DNA of 64,000 nt from Caulobacter sp. SL161 (GTDB lineage Bacteria > Pseudomonadota > Alphaproteobacteria > Caulobacterales > Caulobacteraceae): NCBI RefSeq assembly GCF_026672375.1, contig NZ_JAPPRA010000001.1, positions 3,720,001-3,784,000 on the forward strand, read 5' to 3'. A program made the position numbers and the translations under genes. Positions 50,994 to 59,429 of this stretch are shown here, in pieces (position 1 is the first letter of the stretch; each line of letters opens with the position of its first letter). The notes below the pieces were generated by a model. It saw only the letters and a program-made list of their open reading frames with translations. It was not told the origin of the DNA and searched no databases.

Positions 50994-53131
50994 TGATCAA
51001 AGGCGTCATCGGCTCGGCAGCGGATACGTCAGCCACTCCCAGCATCTTGGCGATCTCGCTGGCCGGCGCCGGGCGGCTGATGAAATAGCCCTGGATCTCA
51101 GCGCAGCCCTGCTGGCGCAGAGCGTCGAGCTGGGCCTGGGTCTCGACGCCCTCGGCCGTGGTGACGACGCCCATGGAGGCCCCCAGATCCAGCACCGCCT
51201 TGATGATGGCCATGGCGTCGCTGTCGTGCAGGATGTCGCGCACGAAGGTCTGGTCGATCTTGATCTTGTCGAACGGGAAGCTGCGCAGATAGCTCAGCGA
51301 GCTGTAGCCGGTGCCGAAGTCGTCCATCGAGATCCGCACGCCCAGCGCCTTGAGGTCGTGCAGCATGGTCATGTTGGCCTGGCTGTCCTGCAGCAGCACC
51401 GACTCGGTGATCTCCAGCTCCAGGCGCTGCGCCGGCAGGCCAGACGCCGCCAGGGCCGAGACGACCGTGCGCACCAGCCCCCGGTCGCGGAACTGGGCCG
51501 GCGACAGGTTCACGGCCAGGCGCACATGCTCGGGCCAGTTCGCCGCCTCGGCGCAGGCGCGGCGTAGGACCCACTCGCCCAGTTGGACGATCAGGCCAAT
51601 CTCCTCGGCCAAGGGGATAAAGTCCGCCGGCGAAACCATGCCACGCTCAGGGTGGCGCCAGCGCAGCAGCGCCTCGCAACCCGTCACACGCTCGTCGCCC
51701 AGGTGATAGAGCGGCTGATAGAAGAGCTCGAACTCGCCAGCCTGCAGCGCGCGGCGCAGGTCCAGTTCCAGCGCCCGGCGGGCCTGCAGCTGCTCGTCCA
51801 TGGCCCGCTCGAAGAAGTGATAGGCCCCGCGCCCATCGGCCTTGGCGCGGTACAGCGCCATGTCGGCCTTCTTCAGCAACTCGTCGGCGTCGTCGCCGTC
51901 GGTCGGCGCCAGGCTGACCCCGACGCTGGCCCCGATGACGACATGGTGGCCCTGAAGGTCGAACGGCGCGGCCATGGCCTCGACGATGCGCGCGGCCAGG
52001 CGCGTGGCGCCATTGCCGTCATCCAGACCGGTCTGCACGATGGCGAACTCGTCACCGCCCAGGCGGGCGACCGTGTCGCCCTCGCGCACGCAGCCGCGCA
52101 GGCGCTCAGCGGCGATCTTCAGCAGCGCGTCGCCCAGCGGATGGCCCAGGGTGTCGTTGACCGTCTTGAAGCGGTCCAGATCCACGAAGTGCACGGCCAG
52201 GGCGTCGCCCTTGCGCGACCGGCGGGCCAGGGCCTCGCCGAGCGACTTCTGGAACAGCACGCGGTTGGGCAGATCGGTCAAAGGATCATAGTGCGCCAGG
52301 CGCGCGATCTGCGCTTCGGCGCGCTTGCGTTCGGCGATGTCCTCCGAGACGCCCAGCAGATACTCCGCGCGCCCCTCGGCGTTGAGCAGAGCGATCTTCT
52401 TGGTCCGCAGGATGGCCGTGCCGCCGTCCTTGCGCGGAACGTGATCCTCCTCGATCACCCGCACCTCGCCCGAGTCCAGCACCGCCCGGTCGCGTTCGCG
52501 ATAGAGCGCCGCCAGCTCGGCGTCATGAATGTCGGCGTCAGTCTTGCCGATCACCTCGTCGCGCTTGAAACCGAGCGTCTTCTCGCCGGCGCGATTGAGC
52601 AGGACATAGCTGTGATCGTCGGCCCGCTTGACGAACACCATGGCGGGCATGGCCTCGACAATGCCGGTCATGAAGGTCTGCGCGCGCTCCACCTCGGCCT
52701 TGGCCAGCGCCAGGGCCTCAACGCCGCGCCGGTTGGTCTCGTTCGCCGCCTGCAGGAGCGCCAGGACGGTCCCGACGCCCAGATAGCGCCCCGCCTCGGT
52801 GACGATGAAACCCCGCAGCAGATCCGATGCACGATACGACAGGCTGTCGGTCGTGAAGTCGGCCAGCGCCATCTCGGCGTCAACGACCAGCGGCTCGCGG
52901 TCCATCAGGGTCGAGATCGGACGGTTGGCATAGAGCGCGCGACCATATTCCGCGGCCATGCGCAGGAAGAAGGCGTTGCGCTCGACCAGGGCCGATGGGG
53001 CGGTCGTCAGCGTCCAGAACCGGAATGATGAGGGTGTCAGGCTCCTCGCGGAACCGCTCATACAAGGCCTTGCCGAGGTGATCCTCGCGCGCCGGCTCCA
53101 GGAAAGAAACGGTGTCCCGCAGGGTGAACAT
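50902..53131 (-). pseudogene. CBS-PAS-GGDEF-EAL cyclic-di-GMP protein, frameshifted near N-terminus
   Basis: The natural start is the ATG at 53131 (MFTLRDTVSFLEPARED), with GGAGG seven bases before it. The frame runs to DDRPIG and then needs to continue LVERNAFF, which lies in another frame. One extra C on the minus strand (GGCCCTGG at about 52986-52994) causes the shift at residue 46. After it come a CBS-like pair, a PAS domain with FMTGIVEAMPAMVFVK, an intact GGDEF domain (RLGGDEFAIV) and an intact EAL domain (GCEALLRW, MDDFGTGYSS). Both cyclase and phosphodiesterase motifs look active. The last about 30 residues are encoded by an R4 repeat. Either a real mutation or a sequencing error. Confidence 0.8.
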
Positions 53132-53286
53132 TGATACGCCTCCACTCACGCGAGGAAGAGGCCTGCGCTGACCTAACGGGGTGCTAATAACCCAGTTTGA
53201 GGACGCGAATTTCGCGAAAACTTCACAGCGCCGTCACAGTGCTTGCAGCGCCATTTACGTCCGACGCTCAATAACGCGAAGTATAG

Positions 53287-53922
53287 TTAACGACCCGTAT
53301 CGAGAAAGTCCCGCGCACTGAAACCTTCGGGCGGCGCGACCTCGACAATCGGGTCGTCGCGGTCGTCAAACTCGGTGCGCAGGGCCCGGCTCATCACCGC
53401 GTGCATCTCATAGAGGCAGGTGATGTAGGTCAGCTCCAGAATCTGCTCGTCGGACAGGAAGGCCTTGAGGGCGGCGAACACCCCGTCTGCCACGCGGCCG
53501 CCGTCCAGCACCAGGCCGTCGGTATAGGCCAACACGGCGCGCTCATGGGCGTCGAAAACCGCCGCGACCGGCCAGTGGGGGATGGCGGCGATCTTGTCCT
53601 CCGAGACCCCTAGCCCGCGCAGCGACTTGCAGTGCTGGGAGAACACGAACTGACTGCCGCGCGCCCAGCCCGCCCGGGTCTGGGCCAGTTCACGCAGCAC
53701 CGGGTCCAGCTTGCGGACGGGATCGCGATAGAGCGCAAAGCCCTGGGCGGCGTGGCGCAGGATGTCTGGACTGCCGGCGAAGACCGTCCACCAGTCGCCA
53801 CGCGTGCCGGTGTCGGTGCCCGGCTCGGCCACCGGATCGCGGTCGCCGAACAGCAGGTCGTAGAGCCTCAAGGTTCCCTTGTCGGTCACCTCGGCGCGGG
53901 GGATCTGGCGCAGGCGCGGCAT
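53287..53922 (-). CDS. Carboxymuconolactone decarboxylase (CMD/AhpD-like) family protein
   Basis: The 211-residue all-helical protein has the CMD core LRELAQTRAGWARGSQFVFSQHCK (about 78-101), where AhpD-type proteins carry a CxxC pair; here only one Cys is present next to His, so a peroxidase-reductase role is doubtful. The second half contains FLSDEQILELTYITCLYEM. Function is unknown; related proteins work with gamma-carboxymuconolactone or as oxidative-stress enzymes. Its ATG overlaps the stop of the upstream VOC gene by one base, so the two are coupled. Confidence 0.85.
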   Translation of the reverse strand: MPRLRQIPRAEVTDKGTLRLYDLLFGDRDPVAEPGTDTGTRGDWWTVFAGSPDILRHAAQGFALYRDPVRKLDPVLRELAQTRAGWARGSQFVFSQHCKSLRGLGVSEDKIAAIPHWPVAAVFDAHERAVLAYTDGLVLDGGRVADGVFAALKAFLSDEQILELTYITCLYEMHAVMSRALRTEFDDRDDPIVEVAPPEGFSARDFLDTGR

Positions 53923-54446
53923 CAGGCGTCGACCGCAGCGCGGGCCGGTTCGTGCCGCACGTCCTCGGGCCCGAACGCCCGGGTGAAGGCGGCCAGCTCC
54001 ATCATGATCCCGTTAGGATCGGTGAAGTAGACCGAGCGAACAAACACGCCCGGATGCAGCTTGCGGGCCACGCCCATCTCGCTGTCATCGTGGTTCACGA
54101 CCATCGGGAACACAGGGACCCCGGCGGCCTGCAGGCGCTGAAGGCACGCGTCGAGATCGGCCTCGTCGACGCTGAAGGCGACATGGTTCATCGAACCGAC
54201 CGCCGTCTTGGCCTCGGCAGGGAAGGCCTTGACCGACGCCACCCCCGGCGCGGCGGGCGGGACGTCCGGCCACCAGAAGAAGGCGAGGCAAGACCCGCTC
54301 CCGCAGTCGAAAAAGAAGTGCTGACCGCCGTCCGGCAGGGCCACGGTCTTGACCAGCGGCATCTGCAGGATCTGGGTGTAGAACCGCACCGTCTCGGCCA
54401 TGTCGCGGCAGACCAAGGCCAGGTGATTGACGCCGGTGATCTTCAT
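53922..54446 (-). CDS. VOC-family protein (glyoxalase/ring-cleavage dioxygenase fold)
   Basis: The 174-residue protein has two beta-alpha-beta-beta-beta units of the vicinal oxygen chelate fold: VNHLALVCRDMAETVRFYTQIL with metal ligand His8, then MNHVAFSVDEADLDA with a second His, and YFTDPNGIMMEL with the Glu ligand. It probably binds a divalent metal and acts on a small carbonyl or aromatic compound. It is the first gene of a two-gene operon with the CMD protein, and the pairing suggests breakdown of an aromatic or lactone compound; this is inference. Confidence 0.85.
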   Translation of the reverse strand: MKITGVNHLALVCRDMAETVRFYTQILQMPLVKTVALPDGGQHFFFDCGSGSCLAFFWWPDVPPAAPGVASVKAFPAEAKTAVGSMNHVAFSVDEADLDACLQRLQAAGVPVFPMVVNHDDSEMGVARKLHPGVFVRSVYFTDPNGIMMELAAFTRAFGPEDVRHEPARAAVDA

Positions 54447-54513
54447 CTCGGCTTCCTCCCGGAGACCAAGGTTACGCCAAACGGGCGGGGCGTACAGCGT
54501 GACGTGAGGGCGC

Positions 54514-54876
54514 CTACTCCCGCTCCTCCTTCTTAGTGTCGCCCAGCAGGATCTGGCCGCCCCAGCTGACCACGCCAGTGACGATGGCCGCGAGCATCCC
54601 CGCCCACAGGCCGCGAACCGTCAGGCCGTCCAGCATCCAGGCCACGAGGCCGATCATGCCGGCGTTCACCACCAGCAGGAACAGGCCCAGGGTCGCCAAG
54701 GTCAGAGGGAAGGTCAGCAGGGTCACGATCGGGCGCACCACCGCATTGACGATGCCCAGCAGCAAGCCTGCGATGAGCAGGGTCTTCCAACCGTCGGCTG
54801 AAACGCCCGGGACGATCTGGGTCGCCAGCCACAAGCCGAAGGCGGCGATCAGCAGGCGAAAAATGAGACGGACCAT
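54514..54876 (-). CDS. Holin-like membrane protein (PF04020, YvlD type)
   Basis: The 120-residue protein has four predicted membrane helices (about 3-20, 30-50, 55-78, 88-110) and a charged tail DTKKEERE. The pattern LLLGIVNAVVRPIVTLLTFPLTLATLGLF is diagnostic of the family called phage holin family 4, most of whose members are chromosomal envelope proteins unrelated to phage lysis. There are no phage genes near. It is divergent from rpoH. Confidence 0.85.
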   Translation of the reverse strand: MVRLIFRLLIAAFGLWLATQIVPGVSADGWKTLLIAGLLLGIVNAVVRPIVTLLTFPLTLATLGLFLLVVNAGMIGLVAWMLDGLTVRGLWAGMLAAIVTGVVSWGGQILLGDTKKEERE

Positions 54877-55070
54877 GACTTCTCTCCAACTTCAGCCGCA
54901 ACGCGTCCAAACCATCGCCGCATTCGTACAATATCCGAGCCCGAAACTCGGACATTACAAATGCGTTACCGCCCTTCAAACTGCCGCAGCGTGAACTATC
55001 TACCCTCCTGTGTGGGGGATGATCGCGCGCGATTGGCGAGCGGATCCGCACGCAAGGGGATATGAGTAAG

Positions 55071-55958
55071 ATGGCCGTGAATTCTCTATCGGTGATGTCG
55101 CCGGACGGCGGCTTGTCGCGTTACCTCACCGAGATCCGCAAGTTCCCGATGCTCAGCAAGGACGAAGAGTTCATGCTGGCCCAGCGCTGGAAAGAGCATC
55201 AGGACCCGCAAGCGGCCCACAAGATGGTCACCAGCCACCTGCGCCTCGTGGCCAAGATCGCCATGGGCTACCGCGGCTACGGCCTGCCGATCGGCGAGGT
55301 GATCTCCGAGGGCAATGTCGGCCTGATGCAGGCCGTCAAGAAGTTCGAGCCCGAGAAGGGCTTCCGCCTGGCCACCTACGCCATGTGGTGGATCCGCGCC
55401 TCGATCCAGGAGTACATCCTGCGCTCGTGGTCGCTGGTGAAGATGGGCACGACCGCCGCGCAGAAGAAGCTGTTCTTCAACCTGCGCAAGGCCAAGAGCC
55501 AGATCGCCGCCTTCCAGGAAGGCGACCTGCACCCCGACCAGGTCAGCCAGATCGCCACCAAGCTGGGCGTGCTGGACAGCGAAGTCATCTCGATGAACCG
55601 CCGCCTGTCGGGCCCCGACGCCTCGCTGAACGCGCCGCTGCGCGCCGACGGCGAGAGCGAGTGGCAGGACTGGCTGGCCGACGAGGAGCAGGTCTCCCAG
55701 GAGACCCGCGTCGCCGAGGACGAGGAAAAGTCGCTGCGGATGTCGCTCCTGGAAGAGGCGATGGTCGAGCTGACCGACCGCGAGCGTCATATCCTGACCG
55801 AGCGCCGCCTGAAGGACGAGCCGACCACCCTGGAAGAACTCGCCGCCCAATACGGCGTCAGCCGCGAGCGCGTGCGCCAGATCGAGGTCCGCGCGTTCGA
55901 GAAGCTGCAGAAGACCATGCGCGAGGCGGCGATCGCCAAGAACATGGTCGACGCCTAG
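55071..55958 (+). CDS. rpoH: RNA polymerase heat-shock sigma factor (sigma-32)
   Basis: The 295-residue protein directs transcription of heat-shock genes. Region 2 (FRLATYAMWWIRASIQEYILRS region), the RpoH box (QKKLFFNLR) that separates it from RpoD, and region 4 with VSRERVRQIEVRAFEKL are all present. I prefer the ATG at 55071 (MAVNSLSVMS) because AAGGGGA is about ten bases upstream; the ATG at 55062 is too close to it. C. crescentus RpoH, as I recall it, has the same length. The 194-base upstream gap contains the small inverted repeat TCCGAG-N7-CTCGGA (54934-54952); rpoH autoregulation is known in Caulobacter, but I cannot place its promoters surely. Confidence 0.97.
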   Translation: MAVNSLSVMSPDGGLSRYLTEIRKFPMLSKDEEFMLAQRWKEHQDPQAAHKMVTSHLRLVAKIAMGYRGYGLPIGEVISEGNVGLMQAVKKFEPEKGFRLATYAMWWIRASIQEYILRSWSLVKMGTTAAQKKLFFNLRKAKSQIAAFQEGDLHPDQVSQIATKLGVLDSEVISMNRRLSGPDASLNAPLRADGESEWQDWLADEEQVSQETRVAEDEEKSLRMSLLEEAMVELTDRERHILTERRLKDEPTTLEELAAQYGVSRERVRQIEVRAFEKLQKTMREAAIAKNMVDA

Positions 55959-55984
55959 GGCTTTGGCTCATGATCGTGAGACGG

Positions 55985-56013
55985 AAAGGGCGCTCTTCGG
56001 AGCGCCCTTTTTT
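55985..56013 (+). terminator. Rho-independent terminator after rpoH
   Basis: GGGCGCTC and GAGCGCCC form the stem around a TTCG tetraloop, with AAA before and a six-T run after. The 55959-56452 gap holds this terminator, then 56014-56149 where I see nothing, then an R4 repeat, then the leader of the next gene. Confidence 0.92.
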
Positions 56014-56149
56014 GTTGGGCCAACATCGGCGCCCCTACGTGCCGGCCAGACTGTCGCGGCGATGGACGCCCTAACGTGTCGCCGGCGAGGTCGGGTTTCT
56101 GGAGGAAGGCGGGAGACTGCCCACGACCCTGAGCGGACGTCGCGCAAAG

Positions 56150-56332
56150 CCCTCTCTCTTAGAGAGAGGGAGGGGCCCAAGCGAAGCTTGGGAGGGAGAG
56201 TGGTTACGCCGTCAGCCGGCGTGCCGGCACATAGATCACCACAGCGTCAGGATCGTCCAAGGGCTTCGCCTACCCACTCACCCTCCCACGCCTGCGGCGC
56301 GGGCCCCTCCCTCTCTCCATGAGAGAGGGATT
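56150..56332. repeat. R4 intergenic repeat, copy 3
   Basis: CCCTCTCTCTTAGAGAGAGGG forms the left hairpin and CCCTCTCTCCATGAGAGAGGG the right one; between them lie ACGCCGTCAGCCGGCGTGCC and CCTCCCACGCCTGCGGCG, shared with the copy at 50858. Confidence 0.7.
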
Positions 56333-56452
56333 CCTTGTGGCAACTCACCACCCTGAGCAGCCTTTAGGAACGTCCGGTCTTCGGCGTCGACTTTGATCGG
56401 CGTAGAGATAAAGCAGGCGCCAGAGCGCTGTGAGCGGGAGCTTGTAGCGGCA

Positions 56453-57187
56453 ATGATGGTACGCACGCCCATGACCACTCCTCTCCCCCAGCTGATCCTC
56501 CTGCCCGGCCTGCTGAACGACGCCGAGCTTTGGCGCGACCAGATCAGTGGGCTGGCGGACGTCGCGCGTTGTTGGGTTCCGGATCTTTCGCCGTACGCCA
56601 CGATCCGCCAGATGGCCGAGCACGTGCTCGTCCACGCCGAACCGACCTTCGCCCTCGCCGGTTTCTCGATGGGCGGCTATGTGGCCCAAGACATCGCCCG
56701 GATCGCGCCTGAGCGGATAGAGCGTCTGGCCCTGCTGGATACCTCGATCCATTTCGACACGCCCGAGCGCGCCGCCCAGCGTCGCGCGCTGAACAAGGCC
56801 GCCGCGAAGGGCGGAACGTTCCTGGGGATCGGCCAGGCGATCATGAAGAGCTATATCGACGCCTCGCGCCTGGACGACGTCGACCTCACCCGCCGCATCG
56901 TCGACATGACCCAGCGCCTGGGCCGCGAGGTGTTCCTGCGCCAGAACAGCCTGGAGCGCGAGGACGGCGAAGCCGCGTTGCGCGCCTTGCATGTTCCGTT
57001 GGTGGTCATTGTCGGCGAGAGCGACCAGATCACGCCTGCGGAGGGGCACCGCAAGATGGCCGCCGCCATAGGCTGTTCGCACCTGGTTGTGATCCCCGAT
57101 ACGGGGCACATGACGCCGATGGAGGCCCCAGGCCCCGTGAACGGCGCCTTACGGCACTGGCTGGCCCGCCCCGCCGGACATCGCTAG
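56453..57187 (+). CDS. Alpha/beta hydrolase
   Basis: The product has about 244 residues. The core has the oxyanion-hole region LLPGLLNDAELWRDQ, nucleophile elbow GFSMGG, acid Asp in VGESDQITPAE and catalytic His in PDTGHMTPME. The fold is complete and the cap region is small and helical. The substrate is unknown; it resembles esterases and carboxylic-ester hydrolases of the pimeloyl or 3-oxoadipate lactonase type. The start is unsure: ATGs at 56453, 56456 and 56471 are in frame, and GGGAG lies 12 bases before the first. The stop lies in the first bases of an R3 repeat. Confidence 0.83.
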   Translation: MMVRTPMTTPLPQLILLPGLLNDAELWRDQISGLADVARCWVPDLSPYATIRQMAEHVLVHAEPTFALAGFSMGGYVAQDIARIAPERIERLALLDTSIHFDTPERAAQRRALNKAAAKGGTFLGIGQAIMKSYIDASRLDDVDLTRRIVDMTQRLGREVFLRQNSLEREDGEAALRALHVPLVVIVGESDQITPAEGHRKMAAAIGCSHLVVIPDTGHMTPMEAPGPVNGALRHWLARPAGHR

Positions 57188-57298
57188 AGCCTTTAGCCTG
57201 AAATCGGAATCGATTTCAGGCGCTAAAAAGGCTCTAGATCAGATACTTAGAGCGTGAGAATAGCCGAAAACGGTTCCCACTTTCGGCCTCACGCTCTA
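57186..57298. repeat. R3 two-hairpin repeat, copy 2
   Basis: The 113-base copy is nearly identical to the one at 41510 (about five differences). It lies exactly between two convergent genes and overlaps the stop codons of both. Confidence 0.85.
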
Positions 57299-58099
57299 GG
57301 CCGCGCGCCCTCGGTCCTCAGACCCCATGAACCCCATCAGCGCGTCGATGCGCTTGACCAGTTCGGTGCGCACATCCGCGCCGGTGATGTCGGATTGGGT
57401 GCAGGAGGCCAGGGCATCGGCGGCTTGAACGAGACGCGGCTCATTGACCGCCTCGCCCACCCGCCGCAGCTCCAGCGCCTGCGCGGCCAGGGCCCGACGG
57501 GCCTGAGCCGGATCGCTGTCCAACGCCTGGGCGGCGGACTTCACGATCCGGAGCGCTTGCGACAGGCGCGCGGCCGGCGTGTCACTGGCGTCCGCCTTGC
57601 GCTTGCGCGGTCCCTTGTAGTCCGCCGAGTTGAAACGACGACGATCGGGCCCGACATAGGCCACGGCCTCGACCCATTCGCGCGGCTTCAGCGTCACCGC
57701 CTCAAGGCGTCGTTCCAGGTCCTTCAGATTGAAGGGTTTGCGCATGAACTCGTGCACACCGGCGTCGCGCGCGCCGAAGATCGCCTCGGCGGTGGCTTCG
57801 CTGGTGCACATGATGACCGGCGCCTCACGACAGGTCAGATCGCTGCGACGCAGCTTGCGTGTGAACGCCAGACCGTCGACGCCGCTGCTACCGTGCTCGA
57901 CAAAGATCAGCTGCGGATCGGCGGCGCGGGCCAGGGCGTAGCCCTTCTCGGCGGTCGGGGCCGGAAAGATCTGCACCCCGCCCAGAGGCCGAAGATGCTC
58001 GGTCAACAAACGTGCGGTCGCAGGGTTGGGGTCGACGACCATCACCCTCTGCACCTTCGCGGCGACACGCTGGATTGTGCGGACGTTGCCGTCAAACAC
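57296..58099 (-). CDS. Receiver-like protein with Glu at the phosphorylation position
   Basis: The product has about 267 residues. An N-terminal receiver fold (about 18-135) keeps the acidic VVDPN and the conserved Lys in MRKPFN, but the phospho-acceptor position reads LIFVEHGSSGVDG, with Glu68 in place of Asp. Glu can mimic phosphorylation, so it may be a constitutive or non-phosphorylated pseudo-receiver. The motif GPDRRRFNSADYKGPRKR follows, as in some alphaproteobacterial single-receiver proteins, and then a helical C-terminal region (about 175-260). GTG at 58099 or 58105 is the start; the first has AGGAG eight bases before it. It is in line with the unknown gene and hybrid kinase upstream. 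Confidence 0.8.
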   Translation of the reverse strand: MFDGNVRTIQRVAAKVQRVMVVDPNPATARLLTEHLRPLGGVQIFPAPTAEKGYALARAADPQLIFVEHGSSGVDGLAFTRKLRRSDLTCREAPVIMCTSEATAEAIFGARDAGVHEFMRKPFNLKDLERRLEAVTLKPREWVEAVAYVGPDRRRFNSADYKGPRKRKADASDTPAARLSQALRIVKSAAQALDSDPAQARRALAAQALELRRVGEAVNEPRLVQAADALASCTQSDITGADVRTELVKRIDALMGFMGSEDRGRAA

Positions 58100-58180
58100 G
58101 AACACGACTCCTGAACGTAAGGCCGGACCGTACGCCCCAGAGTGTAAAAATCCGCTTGATAAATCTCCAGCCGGCTTGCG

Positions 58181-59326
58181 TCAGTCCGGCAAGGGTACGG
58201 CCAGTCCAGCTTCGAAATCCATGAAGATATCGAGGGCTTCTTCAACCGAGGCGGTCAATGTTCCACCGGCCGGGTACCGGTAACGCCAGTAGCTGGAGAT
58301 GTGCGAGATCGCACCGACCCGCTCACCCAGACTCAGAAACAATTCTGGGGCTCGAAGCAGGAATTCACGGAATACACGCGCGTCGCTGTTCTCAACGAGG
58401 TGCTCGAAGGCGTCATTGTAGACCTTGAGCGTCCTGAGGATAGCGTTCCGCTCGACCAGAACGCCGGTCTGCAAGCGACGGCGCGCCTCCTCCAGATAGC
58501 GACCCGTTTCAGGGTCGCGCGGACCGCTGATCGCGAGACGACCGATCTCGGCGCCGACCTCGGCCAGACGCGGCCACAGGGTCTCCAGCATCCACTTGTA
58601 ATAGAGGAAGCCCTTCCAGCTGAAGACGCCCTCCTTGAAGCTGTCGCCCTCCAGGATCAGGGTTGCGCGCAGGGGCTCGAGACGTTCATCCACATCCGTC
58701 GCCAGCAAGGCCTCGACCATGCGGGTGGCGTGGATCGCTCCACTCCCGCCCATGTCACGATAGGCCAGCGCGATCAGGCGCGCGATCTCGACGGCCACGA
58801 AGCCCTGCATCGCATCGACATCGGCCGGCGACAGGGCGAAATAGCAGGGCGCGGCGAACACGCCGTGGCGACGCAGGTGCTCGCGCAGCAGGAACGGATC
58901 CAGCGACGGCAAGCTGTCGATCATCCGCAGGACCGACAGGTCGCGGTCGCTCTCGCCGGCGCCGTTGCAGGCGTTGATCAATAGATCGGTCCAGCCCCGC
59001 TGTCCGACAAGGATGGACTGCCCGCCAAGCGCCAGGTCCCGGCGGTCGAACGGGATGATCACCTTGGTCGTGGTCGCCCGTGCTTCCTCGAACAGGTAGA
59101 TATCGTCGTGACGCACGCGGTGCTTGACGATCAGGGCGGTGTTCAGCACCCGGTTCTTGAAAAGCGGAGCCTGAAAGTGCTCAGGCCGGTGGCCGCTTTC
59201 GGCCTCGATGGCGATCAGGTTGAGCACACGGCTGGTCGAGGCCGTCCGCTCCAGCGCACGCAGGCTGCGCGTCACCCGGTCGGATGCTCTGGCCGGCTTG
59301 AGCTTATGGCGCGCGGTGGCGAGCAC
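58181..59326 (-). CDS. Conserved protein of unknown function
   Basis: I do not recognise this 381-residue soluble protein. It is mostly helical, with no signal peptide or membrane segment. The first 25 residues are basic (MLATARHKLKPARASDRVTR). Blocks that look conserved are NRVLNTALIVKHRVRHDD, ATTTKVIIPFDRRDLALGG, SWKGFLYYKWMLETLWP and SYWRYRYPAGG. The start is GTG at 59326 with a G-rich ribosome site before it. It lies between a receiver-like gene and a hybrid kinase gene, all in one direction with gaps of about 80-105 bases, so a role in that signalling module is possible. Codon use matches the neighbours. Confidence 0.72.
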   Translation of the reverse strand: MLATARHKLKPARASDRVTRSLRALERTASTSRVLNLIAIEAESGHRPEHFQAPLFKNRVLNTALIVKHRVRHDDIYLFEEARATTTKVIIPFDRRDLALGGQSILVGQRGWTDLLINACNGAGESDRDLSVLRMIDSLPSLDPFLLREHLRRHGVFAAPCYFALSPADVDAMQGFVAVEIARLIALAYRDMGGSGAIHATRMVEALLATDVDERLEPLRATLILEGDSFKEGVFSWKGFLYYKWMLETLWPRLAEVGAEIGRLAISGPRDPETGRYLEEARRRLQTGVLVERNAILRTLKVYNDAFEHLVENSDARVFREFLLRAPELFLSLGERVGAISHISSYWRYRYPAGGTLTASVEEALDIFMDFEAGLAVPLPD

Positions 59327-59429
59327 GGATCCCCCAGGTCCTGAAGAGACCGACCTGTAACGTGAAGCTGGCTAACAAACGCTAACCGAACATCGTTCTG
59401 CGAAATGATCGGAGCCCCAGGCCGGGGCT

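Noticed and set aside
54514-54876. Holin-like gene as sign of a prophage
   Set aside because: The family is mostly chromosomal and no other phage gene, integrase or att-like repeat is nearby.
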